Shown one piece after another: positions 50,073-62,577 of a stretch of DNA of 64,000 bases (position 1 is its first letter; each line of letters opens with the position of its first letter). Made by a program: the position numbers and the translations under genes. Under the pieces are notes generated by a model, which was not told the DNA's origin, made no database searches, and saw nothing but the letters and a program-made list of their open reading frames with translations. The stretch comes from Stenopsyche tienmushanensis (taxonomy: Eukaryota > Arthropoda > Insecta > Trichoptera > Stenopsychidae), in NCBI GenBank assembly GCA_008973525.1, contig WACJ01000416.1, forward strand, positions 124,001 through 188,000. Direction: 5' to 3'.

Positions 50073-51024
50073 TCAGGCTAGTCCAAAAGTTCGCGCGCAT
50101 TTTTTTAAATAGTGTAAATAAAATATAATTTAACATTGCATTTCAAACTTCGTAAACATCGGACGCATATTAGTACCTATAAAAAATTAATATCGATAAT
50201 CAATACAAACGCGCTATGTTATATTTTTTATTTTCGTGTGGCGAATCTGCCAAATCTGCAGCGATTAAAATTAATAGTAGAAAGTAGCAATTATGATGAA
50301 TCCCATTCAGAGAGTCCTGTTAATTTAGATAGCGACGTTCATGAACCACAATTAACAATGGATCAGATTGCAGAAAGGATGGATTCATCTCAAGGAATAG
50401 TTTTTCGTCACTTTAAAGAGATTGGGAAAGTATCCAAGCTTGGAAATTGCGTACCGTATGAGCTATCCGAATCCAATTGGCAGCAACGAATGATCATCTG
50501 CACTTCACTTTTATCGCGCTTTGAAAGAAAGTCATTTTTGACCGTTTGGTAACAGGTGACGAAAATTTAATTATTTATCATAACGTCACAAGAAAAAGAC
50601 AATGGACAGATAAAGATAAGCAGCTAATTCCAACAGCAAAGGTGTCTTTATATCTTAAGTGTTTGGTGGGATATTTATGGTGTGATTAATTATGAACTGT
50701 TAGAACCAAACCAAACTATTAATGTAATTGTTTATAGTGTTGTTTAAACTTAGAATTGCTTAAATAACGCCCGTGATAGGTGAATATCAAGAAAGAGTTG
50801 TTTCATCAACGTATCGCTAGACCCCAAACGACTCAAACCTTTCAAGCTTTTTGACTCATAACCAGTGTCTTTCTACAGCAATGGAATTAAAAAGTTACCT
50901 GTGAGATGGCGAGAAATTGTAGATGGTGGAGGAAAATATATCATTGATTAAAATGTTAAATTGTGTTTTATGTACACTATTTAAAAATTTCCCAAAAATG
51001 CGCACGAACTTTTGAACTGACCTT
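50073..51024 (+). mobile_element. mariner copy B in the spacer
   Basis: The left end TCAGGCTAGTCCAAAAGTTC follows a TA. The right end reads CGCACGAACTTTTGAACTGA and finishes at about 51024. The element is 952 bp, shorter than copy C because about 55 bp are missing in the transposase N-terminus plus smaller gaps in the 5' UTR. From GAAAGTAGCAATTATGATG (50280) to the 3' end it is almost identical to copy C. Both terminal repeats are preserved, so it could have been mobilised in trans. Confidence 0.9.
50230..50960 (+). pseudogene. mariner transposase pseudogene, copy B
   Basis: It keeps ESSNYDESHSESPVNL, QIAERMDSSQGIVFRHFKE and LSRFERKSF, then a frame break and VTGDENLIIYHN (first catalytic D), SVWWDIYGVINYELL, and the C-terminal FYSNGIKKLPVRWREIV with GGGKYIID. 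The helix-turn-helix segment NISVRTAQKWYKK is deleted, and the second and third catalytic blocks are not recognisable, as in A and C. It is inactive. Confidence 0.9.
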
Positions 51025-54000
51025 CTTCTGTAGTATAAAGCCTGGATTTAAGTGAATCCAATAGATTTTCTTCGCAAAAAAGATTGTGAAATATCAATGG
51101 GAATGTAAAATTCAATGTGTTATTAAAATGTTTTCAAATGAATTTTTACACGCCATGATATCTGATCGTGTTCATATGATAACGATTATCAAAAACTTTG
51201 AAATGAAATTTAAATTTAATTTTTACACTTTAGTTCTCCGTACTTTACAAGTACTTTTTAAAACAATCATAAAGTAAATAAAAATCGATGGCACGCCAGC
51301 TATTTAATATACAATATGTGTTCAAATGATCGCGTTTTACTCTAATGTGACGAGTAATTTTGTTTTAAGAATCTCATTTTTTTTATTTTTGGAAGTTATG
51401 TATTTTTATTAAATAAATAATTCAAGGTCAAACAGTATACTTAGTATTTTTTCTGGATCGATTTTTTTGAGCAAGGCAAATTGGAGTAGACGCCCCAGGC
51501 TACTACTTGCTGGTCCACCGTTCTGCTCTCACGATAAGAAATTCTGAGTTGTAGACCTTGCAAACTTTGCTTGCCTTAAGCTTTTCTCACACCCGTAAAT
51601 TTTAGTATTTTTTAAACATTTAATTCAAAGAAAGAATCTCCATTAATATGAATAGTAAAATCATTATATAATGTGATCCAAACATAAAATGCTAAAAATG
51701 TAATAATTTTCATCAACACTAACTGAAATATATTCTTTGCAGATTAATTAATGAGGAATTTGATACTAAATGCCGCAAAATAACGAATCCTTACATGTAA
51801 ATATCTCTCGACTGACTGACATTCCATGAAATTTGCATCAAAGCTAATTACATTAAATCCTTTTTGATGTTGTAACATAAGAAGCAAATGAACGAATATG
51901 CAAAAGCTAACCCCTCTCTGTCTTTATTTTCAAGATATTTACTTAAAATCTACTGAATAGCTTCTTTAGAATCCGATTTAAAAATTGTTTAAATTTTTAT
52001 AAATTATTGAGACATACATCACATTTTACCTGTTGGAAATAAAAATATCTTACCTTAAAGACACGCTTATTCAAGACGACATTCGCGTCCCAATTGCTTT
52101 AAGCTAACTCTTTCAATGATATGTTATATATTCCGAGGAAGGTCTGAAACGAATAAAATATTCATTTAGTGTAGGAAAAGTACGGGAAAAGGAACTTTTA
52201 GTAAATAACGTTATGATGTAACATAATTTTTCTGTCTAAAAAACTTTTTTCGTTAAATTCCGCGAAACTTTTTCAGTTACAGCCACAGCTATACATAAAG
52301 TAAAATGACATTAAATTACGCTGTATCGTAATGTATTAAAAAGTTGAGCCCTAAGTACCAAAGTTTGCCTATTTTCAAATTCAAATAACGTTTATTAAAA
52401 ATACTCTGATTTATGTCGAACGTGTTCTATAAAAATGACTAGATATTCCAAAAGGATAAAATTACGTTTTAAACAACACAATTTATTTTTCATAATATAC
52501 GATGAGGAGGGATGATGGAGTCAAGATCGTGTCCTTTATTTTATAAGTGATTGAAAACCTGTGGTGTAGGGGAGGATTTTGAACTCGTCCTTCCTTGTGC
52601 TTGTAGTCTTGCATTTGGGTCTGGTATCTGTTTTGGGGACAATAAATAAACTCTTTGAACATAGCAGCTGTCTTTTTTGATCATCTTCCACTATCTTATA
52701 GTACCTTCTTTTCAGCGCAGGAAATAGGGTCGTATTTAAAGACCCTCCAATCCAGTCAGTCGCTGTCTGTCGTCTGTGTCTTTTCTGTCTGTTCTTTACT
52801 CAATCATAATAGTTTATTAACAAATTTTTATACTATTTGGCTTAAATTTAGGAACTTATTCAAAATTCAAGCGTCTAAACATTATTTTTATTGCATTACA
52901 AATAATGAAATACAGGAAATGTATCGCTTATAATTTGTGTGCATTTGAAAAAAAATGCATCCAAGAAGTAAATTCCACGCATCCCAGACAGTCAAAATCC
53001 TATAAAGCTTTGAAAAAAGATAAGGACTGAATAAGAAAGCTTGCCGTTTATCTTGTTGAAACAGAAATCTCACTTTCATATTGTAAGCACGTAACATTTT
53101 TTTATATTTGTTTTAATATTTTATTTATAATATATCAAAAATGATATGATATGTGTTTGTCAACTTTTAGAGGAGCACGGTTGAGACTATTTTCTATCAC
53201 AAGATCGTATCTTTGATATTCATAAGCACTGAAGAGTCCATCGCCTGAGCGATTTAAAAAATGGCGTGATGATAGTAATACAAGTTTGTATCAGGGGGGG
53301 TGTTACCGAACGGGGTGAATGGTAAAAAAAAAGTATCACGAATATAAATTCACTGCGTCATACGATGAAAAACCTGAAATAGGCGTGCCTGCTGGGAAAA
53401 ATGGTAGTCTGATTGATAGACGAATAAGATATAAAGAAAATCCAACGCGAATTGCTGAAGCTTCTTTATTATTTTTCGCTTGAAAAGCGCAAAAATACAC
53501 TCCGTGTATATCTAAAGATACAAAAAGTTTAAGCCGGAGTCATATGGAAAGGAGCCTAGACTGTTTGTTCGAAAGTTAATGGATTTGTATATCGAAAGCT
53601 TTCGAACGGTTTGCATTTCTCCGCGAAAGCTCCGTCGAAACTCTATTATGAAAATGCTATGGGTGGCTAAAAATGCTTAGTACACCCATAGATCCCGGAT
53701 CTTCCTTTGATGAATGTAAGCAAGGCTTGGTGTAATTGAAACATTCGATTAGAGCGTCTTAATCAGATTCGGAAACATCTATATTTTCCATGATTTATCC
53801 CTATGAAGCGCTGGTAAGCCAACGGGATATCACAGATACAGGGACGTAAATCACCAACTAGGGCTCATAGTTCACTACCTAACGCCATCTATCACTATTT
53901 ACCCCTATAGATCTAAAAGCGGAACACTAAATTTCAATTGACGCCTTGCAGAAGTGTACGTCGTTGGGTAAATCGAGATATCAAACCAAAAATATCAAAA

Positions 54001-54899
54001 TTTCGCCACGACAGGATGAGTCTTAAATATTATATTAAGCGTGGTTGAGTTTTTATCAGCGATTCATGATTTAAATTGATTATACAGAGATGTTTTAAAT
54101 CCAATTTATTTGATCAATCTTGCTAAGAGCCTGTAGTTCTGTGAGATTGGTATTCAACTTTTCTGGATTTCTCCGGAAACGAATGAGTAGATAAGTAATT
54201 ACTAATCCACGAGTAGCGGTAAAAAACATACATTTACTTTGGTCGTATATTCTACCTTGAGAGCACTCAGAGGTAATACAAAAATAACTTTGTCAATTCC
54301 CTAAATATTATATTCAATGTGACCTTTTTCAGCTGCGAATGAGAGAAACGTGATGCGAAAACGAATGCAGAGAGAGTAAGCTTGGGTGCGTGAAAGCCTT
54401 CATCATCACTCTACCATACCTGCGACTAATAAAATTTAGACGACTTATATCACTGTTTTAAGCTATTTCAAATTTTATTCTAGTCCCTATAAAAATAAAA
54501 TTGTCAACATAGTCTATTGAAAAATATATTTGATTTATAAATCAAATAATATGTATATCTAATAATCTACAAGTTTAGCAAGTATTGATTTAGTGAATTT
54601 ATCCTAAACTGATATTATAGAACTTCAACCAAATTCAAACTGTTTAAATAACATCACTATACCGATTGATTTTAACATTTTCAATTCGTTAAATCGTATC
54701 AAATTTATCCTGATTATTCGGGGGAAATATAAATTCAGCAGATTAATAAAATCTGATAAAGTGACTTATAAGTGATCAATTTGCAAATATAATTATAATA
54801 TCGTTTAAAAACTCTATAAATTTATTTTTCTGTCATCGATTTTAACTTTCCTTAAATTTCTTATATAAAAAACAACAATAAATTATATTAAAATTGATT
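51025..54899. other. Spacer, middle part, no gene recognised
   Basis: Mostly AT-rich. Slightly GC-richer patches at 51470-51600, 52500-52680 and 53200-53950 have no recognised coding. The 52500-52680 patch contains GGGGACAATAAATAAACTC, which resembles the polyadenylation region of an LTR or a gene, but no boundaries can be drawn. Confidence 0.35.
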
Positions 54900-54905
54900 G
54901 ATTGA

Positions 54906-55238
54906 TTGAATATAATAACGCAACGATGTCAAATGTCTATGGAAACTGCTAAGTTTTTCCATGAAAAACTAAGATTAAAAAACGATTTTAATGCTTCGTC
55001 TGGTTGGTTGGCTAAATTCAAGCAAAGATACAGGATCCAGGAACTCACAATTCAGGGAGAACGTCTCTGTTCCTGTGTTGAAATTGCTGATGAAGTCTAC
55101 ATTAAATTTCGAGAATATTTACAAGGAGAATAACCTGATCAAATCAACTGTGCTTAAAGTGCTTGTCGACAAAAACCCTGGCTTCAATAAGAGAAAAATC
55201 TGCCCCTGGACATAAATCATCCAATCATGTGTTAAATG
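54906..55238 (+). pseudogene. pogo/Tigger-type transposase fragment
   Basis: The + strand encodes METAKFFHEKLRLKNDFNAS, SGWLAKFKQRYRI and LTIQGERLC. This is the CENP-B/Tc5-type second DNA-binding helix-turn-helix of pogo-family (jerky/Tigger) transposases, whose usual form is AxxFHxKLxxxxDFxASxGWLxxFKxRHGI. After the stop at 55131 the homology continues in shifted frames with PDQINCA (position of the first catalytic YNADET box, now lost) and KTLASIREKSAPGHKSSN. It then ends abruptly at a mariner fragment. Two frameshifts and loss of the catalytic D show it is dead. Confidence 0.85.
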
Positions 55239-55239
55239 A

Positions 55240-55410
55240 TTCAAAAGTTTCGTGAAGGTCTGAAATTCGAGAAGCCGTCTGCTGGAAAAGTGATAGCTAC
55301 TGTATTTTGGGACTCGAAAGGTATTATTTTATTGATCGATTTTTTACATGATAGACGATGAATGAGCCCTATTACTTCCAGCTGCTAGATGACGTTAAAA
55401 ATGTTTAAAT
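55240..55410 (+). pseudogene. mariner transposase fragment abutting the pogo relic
   Basis: The frame reads KFREGLKFEKPSAGKVIATV, FWDSKGIILLIDFLHD and, after a shift, MNEPYYFQLLDDVKN. It matches the mariner segment SAGKVMxTVFWDxxGxLLIDYLxxGxTINxxYYxxLLDxL, between the first and second catalytic residues. Nothing before or after it is recognisable as mariner. Its direct contact with the pogo fragment suggests nested or recombined insertions. It does not closely match mariners A, B or C. Confidence 0.85.
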
Positions 55411-56279
55411 AAAAATGAATAATTATGTGTTGCGCAACAAAAGATGCTACTTCTCAAATTATTTCTTAAGTGACGGGATCGAAAAACTGCCTATCCGATG
55501 GTATACATGTACAGCATACTTTTGGGTTATGTTTGAATCCCCTTCGTATGAGTGTTTGCTTAATAAATAATCAGTATCAAAATTATGAAATTAAAATTTG
55601 TAATATAAATATGATACTATAATCGAAACTAAGTAAACATTTGATGATTTGGATAATCCGTGGTTTACAGTTATCCTTGTCTTTCTTCCTCAGCATTGGC
55701 CCGGATAATCGAGAGTGTACTGTATTTGAATACGTACATATATCTGTGACCACAGTATTTATAGAGTTAATACTTCCAAACTCCCTTTTTACTACGGTGA
55801 TTTTATCTCAAAATCTAGATTTGAACACGAATATTTATAATAAAACGTTCCAATTGTAGCCCACTGTATCAAAACTGGTTTGTAAAATACTAGATTATAT
55901 TTTTATATTGTGTCGCTGCATAATTATTGCGTTTTTCCGCGAGTTTTATTCTTAAAAATAATCCTCTGTTTTCAGTTAGTAAGATGCGTGTCGAAAATCA
56001 TATCCATTTTTACCATATTATGATTTATCACTTGGAGAAAGGTAGGAATACAGAACAATTATTTCGCGATTTCAACGAATTTTCGTCATTTCATCAATAA
56101 CAAATCCCTTTTGAGATGACTTATCTCGCATATATCCATGAAAACGATTTCTTGCTCAAAAACAATGTTTTTCGAAATCCATTGAACGCATATTTATAAC
56201 AAAATGTAAAACATAATTTTCTAATTGAACCCATTTATTCCCTAATTAATAAAACATGTTTTTTAATCTATTTAAAAAT
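55411..56279. other. No gene recognised
   Basis: AT-rich; a 72-codon ORF at 55641-55859 has no motif. Confidence 0.4.
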
Positions 56280-57790
56280 AATCTTTCGGTGAAATCTCGC
56301 GTTGCGTGATATTTTTTCCATCGCCGACAAGGCCGTACAAGAACAAATTATACCGTGCGTGAAGGAAGATTCCGAAATAAATTGCCGAATTTAGATAGTG
56401 CCATTTTTTCTGCAGAATTCGCATAAAATTTTAACACCCAGATAATCGATCGTGTTTAATATACTTTTAATGCCCGTGGGAAGTGAGAATAAACGTGAAC
56501 ACATTTTTTTTCGGTAAGCGCCCGGGAATATTTATGCCAGCAACCGATCCATTATGCGCTGAAAAAAGGTTCCGGAAGCTCGTTATGATGAAAGTTTATG
56601 GTTCAATATACGAATAAATAATGTGTAATCGCACTTTGAAATCTTAAAATTGCGTTATAAGTTCGATTGCGATCGTGTGCGAGTGTTGAATCAATCACCA
56701 ACAATGAGGACTGTTAACAATCATTACAATCGATATTTGTTAAGAAATATATTTTTTTAGTCCATTACCTATATGGCTACTCCTAAGATTCTCCTTTATT
56801 GCTTTGTATCATGTACTAATTGACATTTTCATCACTCAAAGCTCAATAGAACACTTCTAATAATTAAGGCATAAAAATAAAATGAGTTCTAGGCTATTCC
56901 AGATTGTTTCATTTCAATTAGATCAATGTTTTTTCGAATTCCATTTCAAGAATTATTTATATTTTTACCCAACAAATTAAAGCACAAATATGCTTTTAAT
57001 TATAAATGTATAAAAAATTACAAACATGTATCTCATAAAAGCTCACGCGGCGATGATTTATGATGTAAAATATCTATTAATTGATTATCAACGAACGTGC
57101 AATATATTTTATTTATCAAAATAAGGATTATGATCGTATTCAAAAGGACAATACGGATTAGTGCGCTGAATAGGTATGCATACACAAAGCAGTAAATTGA
57201 TGCGGGCGACGGCAGATACGGAAGACATAGTAAACAAGTATTATAAAAAATATTTAAACAATGAAAAATAATGCTCTCCGTCCATTATCACATAGTCACT
57301 CCGTGGTTGCATTTATCTGACTGTGCTGAAAAGTTTCGGTGCAAATCTATTTCTTCCCCTCCGTGAAACTTGACCAAAGTGATACTCTCAGCCACCGGGC
57401 TTTTTGTCAAATATCCTAGTGGGAAGAGGAAGGAATAATGGTGTCCTGGGCGGACAAAAAACTCCACGAAAAACAAGGCTTAATGAACACCCCATTAATT
57501 TCCGCCTGGAAATATATATATGTATATATTTCTTTTGCGTTAATTTGTGAATCTGCGGGAACTTAAGCACTTATGGATGGCCTTCGAGTGGGGGTGGTAC
57601 TAAAAATGAGTTTCCCTTATTTATAAACATTATTTTGCTTCGGTAAGATTTCACTTCAAAGAAGGGTGGACGAAAATTTTACAGCTCGCCAATAAATTTT
57701 TAACTAATTTGATCGTAGGATTTTACGATTACCGCTTTATTGCCTCTTTACTAGGCACGCGCGTAAAGCTTAGATTTATATTAAATTAAT
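56280..57790. promoter_or_regulatory. GC-richer unique patches, possible regulatory DNA
   Basis: Patches at 56280-56660 and 57160-57790 are less AT-rich, unique and without coding or repeat structure, separated by ordinary AT-rich DNA. They resemble the other conserved-looking blocks. Composition is the only support. Confidence 0.2.
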
Positions 57791-58003
57791 TGCTCGGGGA
57801 ACTTCTTTATATAAGAAAATTATTATTATAAAGACCAAGTTGGGAGTAAAATTCAGACCGTAAAGTTATCCATATTTTTATCTGGATATTATGAATTTAT
57901 TTTTATCTTAATCAAACAAGTTTTAGTGTCATACAAAAATATTATTTATTTCTTAGAACTTATCATAATTATCTAGGATGTTTATCTGCGTAGTTATGCG
58001 ATG
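57791..58003. other. Unique flank left of mariner C
   Basis: AT-rich; does not match the sequence right of mariner A's break or the flanks of mariner B. This shows that the inverted homology ends within mariner C. Confidence 0.6.
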
Positions 58004-58005
58004 TA

Positions 58006-59054
58006 TCAGTTCAGTCCAAAAGTTCGTGCGCATTTTTGGGAAATTTTTAAATAGTGTACATAAAACACAATTTAACATTTTAATCAATGATATATTTTCC
58101 TCCACCATCTACAATTTCTCGCCATCTCACAGGTAACTTTTTAATTCCATTGCTGTAGAAAGACACTGGTTATGAGTCAAAAAGCTTGAAAGGTTTGAGT
58201 CGTTTGGGGTCTAGCGATACGTTGATGAAACAACTCTTTCTTGATATTCACCTATCACGGGCGTTATTTAAGCAATTCTAAGTTTAAACAACACTATAAA
58301 CAATTACATTAATAGTTTGGTTTGGTTCTAACAGTTCATAATTAATCACACCATAAATATCCCACCAAACACTTAAGATATAAAGACACCTTTGCTGTTG
58401 GAATTAGCTGCTTATCTTTATCTGTCCATTGTCTTTTTCTTGTGACGTTATGATAAATAATTAAATTTTCGTCACCTGTTACCAAACGGTCAAAAATGAC
58501 TTTCTTTCAAAGCGCGATAAAAGTGAAGTGCAGATGATCATTCGTTGCTGCCAATTGGATTCGGATAGCTCATACGGTACCCAATTTCCAAGCTTGGATA
58601 CTTTCCCAATCTCTTTAAAGTGACGAAAAACTATTCCTTGAGATGAATCCATCCTTTCTGCAATCTGATCCATTGTTAATTGTGGTTCATGAACGTCGCT
58701 ATCTAAATTAACAGGACTCTCTGAATGGGATTCATCATAATTGCTACTTTCTAACTCTATTTTTTTATACCATTTCTGGGCAGTTCTTACACTGATATTA
58801 TGTACACTATTAATTTTAATCGCTGCAGATCTGGCAAATTTGCCACACAAAAATAAAAAATATAACATAGCACGTTTGTATTGATTATCGATTTTAATTT
58901 TCCAAGTGTACTAATATGCTTCCGATGGTTATTCAAGCGATGATTAATTTCGACAGGTTTGAAATGTAATGTTTAATTGTGTTATTTACACTACGTTATT
59001 TGCACTACTTAAAAAAAAAATCAAAAATACGCACGAATTTTTGAACTGACCTTA
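58006..59054 (-). mobile_element. mariner copy C, mosaic of A-like and B-like parts
   Basis: The 1049-bp element has both inverted ends (TCAGTTCAGTCCAAAAGTTC at the left; CGCACGAATTTTTGAACTGA at the right). Its right part (its 5' third, about 58760-59054) matches copy A, including the flanking arm. Its left part (58040-58750, its 3' two thirds) is almost identical to copy B, and I saw one difference in about 700 bp. The switch lies near 58750. This pattern fits recombination or gene conversion between mariner copies. Confidence 0.9.
58130..58868 (-). pseudogene. mariner transposase pseudogene, copy C
   Basis: It has the helix-turn-helix stretch NISVRTAQKWYKK like copy A, then ESSNYDESHSESPVNL and QIAERMDSSQGIVFRHFKE like copy B, and the same break after LSRFERKSFLTVW. 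VTGDENLIIYHN (first catalytic D), SVWWDIYGVINYELL and FYSNGIKKLPVRWREIV follow in other frames. It lacks recognisable second and third catalytic blocks. Element length is about 1.05 kb against the usual mariner length of about 1.3 kb. It is inactive. Confidence 0.9.
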
Positions 59055-60008
59055 TATATACACCTTAATATAGACGGTCATTGCGGATCTATTTGCTATC
59101 GAATCACGAAGGATCCATAGAAGAGGATTAATATGATGAATGAATGATATTGAATATATGAAGTTCATGACCAAAGTTTTTATTTTTATGAAAAAAGAGG
59201 AGTGATCTCACGGGAGGCTGCGAGATCGCTGGGAAGCCGGCGGGAAGAATAGGCTATCTTTTTTGGGAAAATATTTTACGTTGTAATAGTTTCAAAAATT
59301 TGAGTTTCAGTTTCTTCTTCCTATTGTGCTTCTTGAATATCCTCAACATTCGCATTGTTAAAGCTTTTTCTTTCTGTAGACAAGTTCTATTAATGTAGTG
59401 CATTTTTTACAGGTATGAACCAAATCGTTACAAATATAGAAATAAATATATCATAAATTATTTTCAACCAATTCTTATCTGCTAAGATTTCATTCGTTGA
59501 TTTCCGTTGTTTTTTTTAATGAATAATTCAGGTTCAAGTAGCATAAAATACGACCTTCGAAGAAAAATTTGTTCGAGAAATGAATACCATTTAAGATCTG
59601 TCACAAAAATGAAAAAGCAACTTTTTAAACACACTACAAAACTCTTTCTCAAGGTTATATGAGGAGTAAAATTTAATAAATTTTCTCCCATTGTAATTAC
59701 TTTTCATTTGTTAAAATTCAAAGTCGACCATAAAACAAATTGCTTGTTTCTATTTGTATCTAGCGAAAAAAAATACTTCTTTTTAATGTATTTCTTGTTA
59801 TGAAACCGTGCGAAAAATAACAATTTAAACCAAAAATACTAAATTTGATTTTTAATTTGCATCTTTTATATATTTGGTTTGTGTTCGTTCCTAGAAAAAA
59901 GTTTTGTCTGTGAGGATGTTTCCAATATTTCTTCGATGGTCAGAGGATTTGATACTGGAGGCGTATTGGATATTGAACTAATATCGTCAACTTAAATATA
60001 TTCCCGAT

Positions 60009-60362
60009 CTAATCAAGGCAAGCTATACAGAACGGCCCCGTAAGGCTTCTCGTTTCGGTGACCGTGCCTAAAGGCGTGGAAAAAATTCTCACCCCTATTT
60101 GGCGGACCTTCGGAAAAAGACCTTTGAAGTTAATCCATTGGACGGTTTCTGAGCAAATTTCCAAATAACAAGCTTTCAAACGCTCCACCACGACCTGTGG
60201 TAGACCCTTCATATGTGCAGATCGCATTGTGGAGACCAGTTGATATGAAATCGATTTTTCGGCGAATACTTGGTATGAATACCAATCTTTGATGCCCAAA
60301 AAAATATTATCGAATACATTTACCATATCATGTATTGACAGGCTAGCTAATTTTAAAAACAA
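60009..60362 (-). CDS. Unrecognised 117-codon frame conserved in both arms (C)
   Basis: Same protein as 46567-46884, extended upstream by 12 codons that open on TTG (FLKLASLSIHD before MVNVF). One silent difference to arm A within the shared part. The sequence is not recognised, and no promoter, acceptor or polyadenylation signal is convincing. A GTGAGA about 70 codons downstream of the MVNVF start, followed by more open codons, could be a 5' splice site. Coding status unproven. Confidence 0.3.
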   Translation of the reverse strand: MFLKLASLSIHDMVNVFDNIFLGIKDWYSYQVFAEKSISYQLVSTMRSAHMKGLPQVVVERLKACYLEICSETVQWINFKGLFPKVRQIGVRIFSTPLGTVTETRSLTGPFCIACLD

Positions 60363-60609
60363 TATCTAGGTGTTTAGATTCAAACAAAGAACAGTTATGA
60401 CGAAATTTTCAATTTATACACGCATTTTACTATATCATATATTATGATAAATAGGTCTGAATGCCTTTTAATTTGCATATATTTTCCATAACGGAAAACG
60501 ATAATGATCTACTTAAAGTATATTAATATTTTAAAATCATTGATCAAGGCTCTCCATATTTTTCAGGGATAACTTATTTTATTGTGATAGTTCATTGCTA
60601 ATCATTAAA

Positions 60610-60757
60610 ATAGGGTCTTTTGGTACGTTTCACACATAGGCCCTATGTCCTTGAAAAAAAATCTTTTTTGACAACCCTGACACTTAGGACATAGGACTTA
60701 TGTGTAAAAAATAGCAATGTCCCAAAAAAAAAATCTGTCCATGTGCAAAACATCCTG
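60610..60757 (-). mobile_element. Short MITE-like relic, arm C
   Basis: Counterpart of 45185-45340; ends CCATGTGCAAAACATCCTG at 60757. Shared by both arms, hence older than the duplication. Confidence 0.65.
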
Positions 60758-60829
60758 TATACTCGCATTTAAATACTATTGGATATGTCTGGCAAGTTTG
60801 GGATTGCGTCATCCTCCTGCTGGACGTCT

Positions 60830-61746
60830 TAAACAAAAGTATAAAGTTATGGTCTTTGTTTTTATGGTGGATTTTATTTTACTTGCTTATTTGGTTGAGA
60901 TAAAACACAAAACCAGAGCGAGATTTCATGATTTAAATGAAGGTTTAATGTGCTTGAAAGTCGTAGAAACTACGAGGTTGAAATGGTAGTTAAGTGTCAT
61001 AGTGATGGAGGTAGGATTGTAGGAAATGGAAAGAGATAAGAGGAAACTAAATGTAGTGGTAACTTATATTAAAAGTGAACGAAATATGTGAAGTTCTACT
61101 TAATGAGCGCTCCCAAGAATTACTCGCCAATAAATTGCATTTCCGCTGCTGGAAATTTACGGTAATTAATTTCCTACGAGCATTTTCTTTGCACATACGA
61201 GCCGGTGAATAATTCTGCGGATCAATGCAATCATTTGCGCCTAGCAATGAATTGAATTTCCTGTGTATATACTTATGAAAAATTATTTGCACTGCGAAAT
61301 ATATGCGGCTGAAGAAACCCGGGTGATAAAGCTCCAAGACGAAAGCTCTCCTGGGGAAGCACGCACCTCTTACACACATAAGACCGTAAGATTATATGGA
61401 TTTTGACTTCATAACGAGGACAGTAACGCGTAACATTTTTAATGGTACCAATGTAAATTGTGAAAATCGCGTGATGTGGTGTTGTTACAAGGGTTTCGCC
61501 GCCTGGACGAGCAATAACTCAGCTGGAGGGCCGAGTTAGTACGGGCTATCGCCAGACAGGGGGAAACAAACAGTCGTGATAAGCCATTTCCTTGGGCTTA
61601 TAAAGGGATATAAATAAAAGTGAACCAGAGGCGTAATGAAATTCTCTCAGACCCGCGAGATAATGGCCGATAACGGCCACTACCCCGATACTATTGGAAA
61701 AAACATCCGGAAGTTACATCGTCTATATGTACCAAAATTGTACATC
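60830..61746 (-). promoter_or_regulatory. Near-invariant block in arm C, regulatory candidate
   Basis: Partner of 44193-45110, with about 4 substitutions in 917 bp while the surrounding arms differ at about 3.5%. Holds the same homeodomain-like ATTAATTA words and a GGCCGATAACGGCC palindrome. Either selection on a regulatory element or local gene conversion would explain it. Confidence 0.45.
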
Positions 61747-62577
61747 CTTTTTGTATATTAAAAGCCAGACGTAAATTACTGCATCCTATGTCCAAAATTT
61801 TTTTTTTATCTACAACATCACTTCATGTCAACCACTTATGTGTGCTAAATCAGGATTCATATTTGTGAGATTTTTATTTATAGCAGTAATTTCCAAACTA
61901 TACCCATGGATCTCTTATCATAATAAAATCTTGGCCATGAAAAACTTATTATAGTTTATTATAGTCTCTATGAGTTTTTTCTCGTAACGAGACTTACAAC
62001 TTCAGTAAATAATCCATAACACAGAACATAAAAATAGTGTCTGTTTTTTTTTAACCAAAATATATGGTATCCTTTTTTAAACATTAGTTTAAGTTCCTTA
62101 TTTGTAAATAATCTTTTGTGGATAATGGTCTTTAATATCGTAAATAGAAAGGCAATGATTAAAATAATTATTGAAAATTACAGCTAATAGATATCTACAA
62201 ACATCACAAAAATTAATATAATCGATCTATGTCTATCTATAAGGTCTATAGGGTAAAATTCGGTCCGCGGGCCAAATCCAGGGCACCACCTGTTTTGATA
62301 CCGGCCGGTGCATGAGGGTTACAAAGGTCACCCAATTTTCAAGATCTATGAAGATGAACATTATTGAAAATCTGTAGTCCAGGAGGCTATTTGGGAGGAA
62401 TACTTCAGTCTGTTATGTATTTAATGGAAAAGTTTAATTAAGAAAGCAAGGAAGTAATAGAATATTTATTAAATAAGAAAAAATGCCTACAGCAAATATT
62501 ATTGACTAATGAACAGCTATAAAAAAATAGTATTTGCCACAAACATCTTAAAACCTAAGAGAAAAAATGCATGAGGC

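Noticed and set aside
51470..51600. GC-richer patch that might be a SINE or tRNA-like sequence
   Set aside because: No A and B boxes at proper spacing and no second copy in the window.
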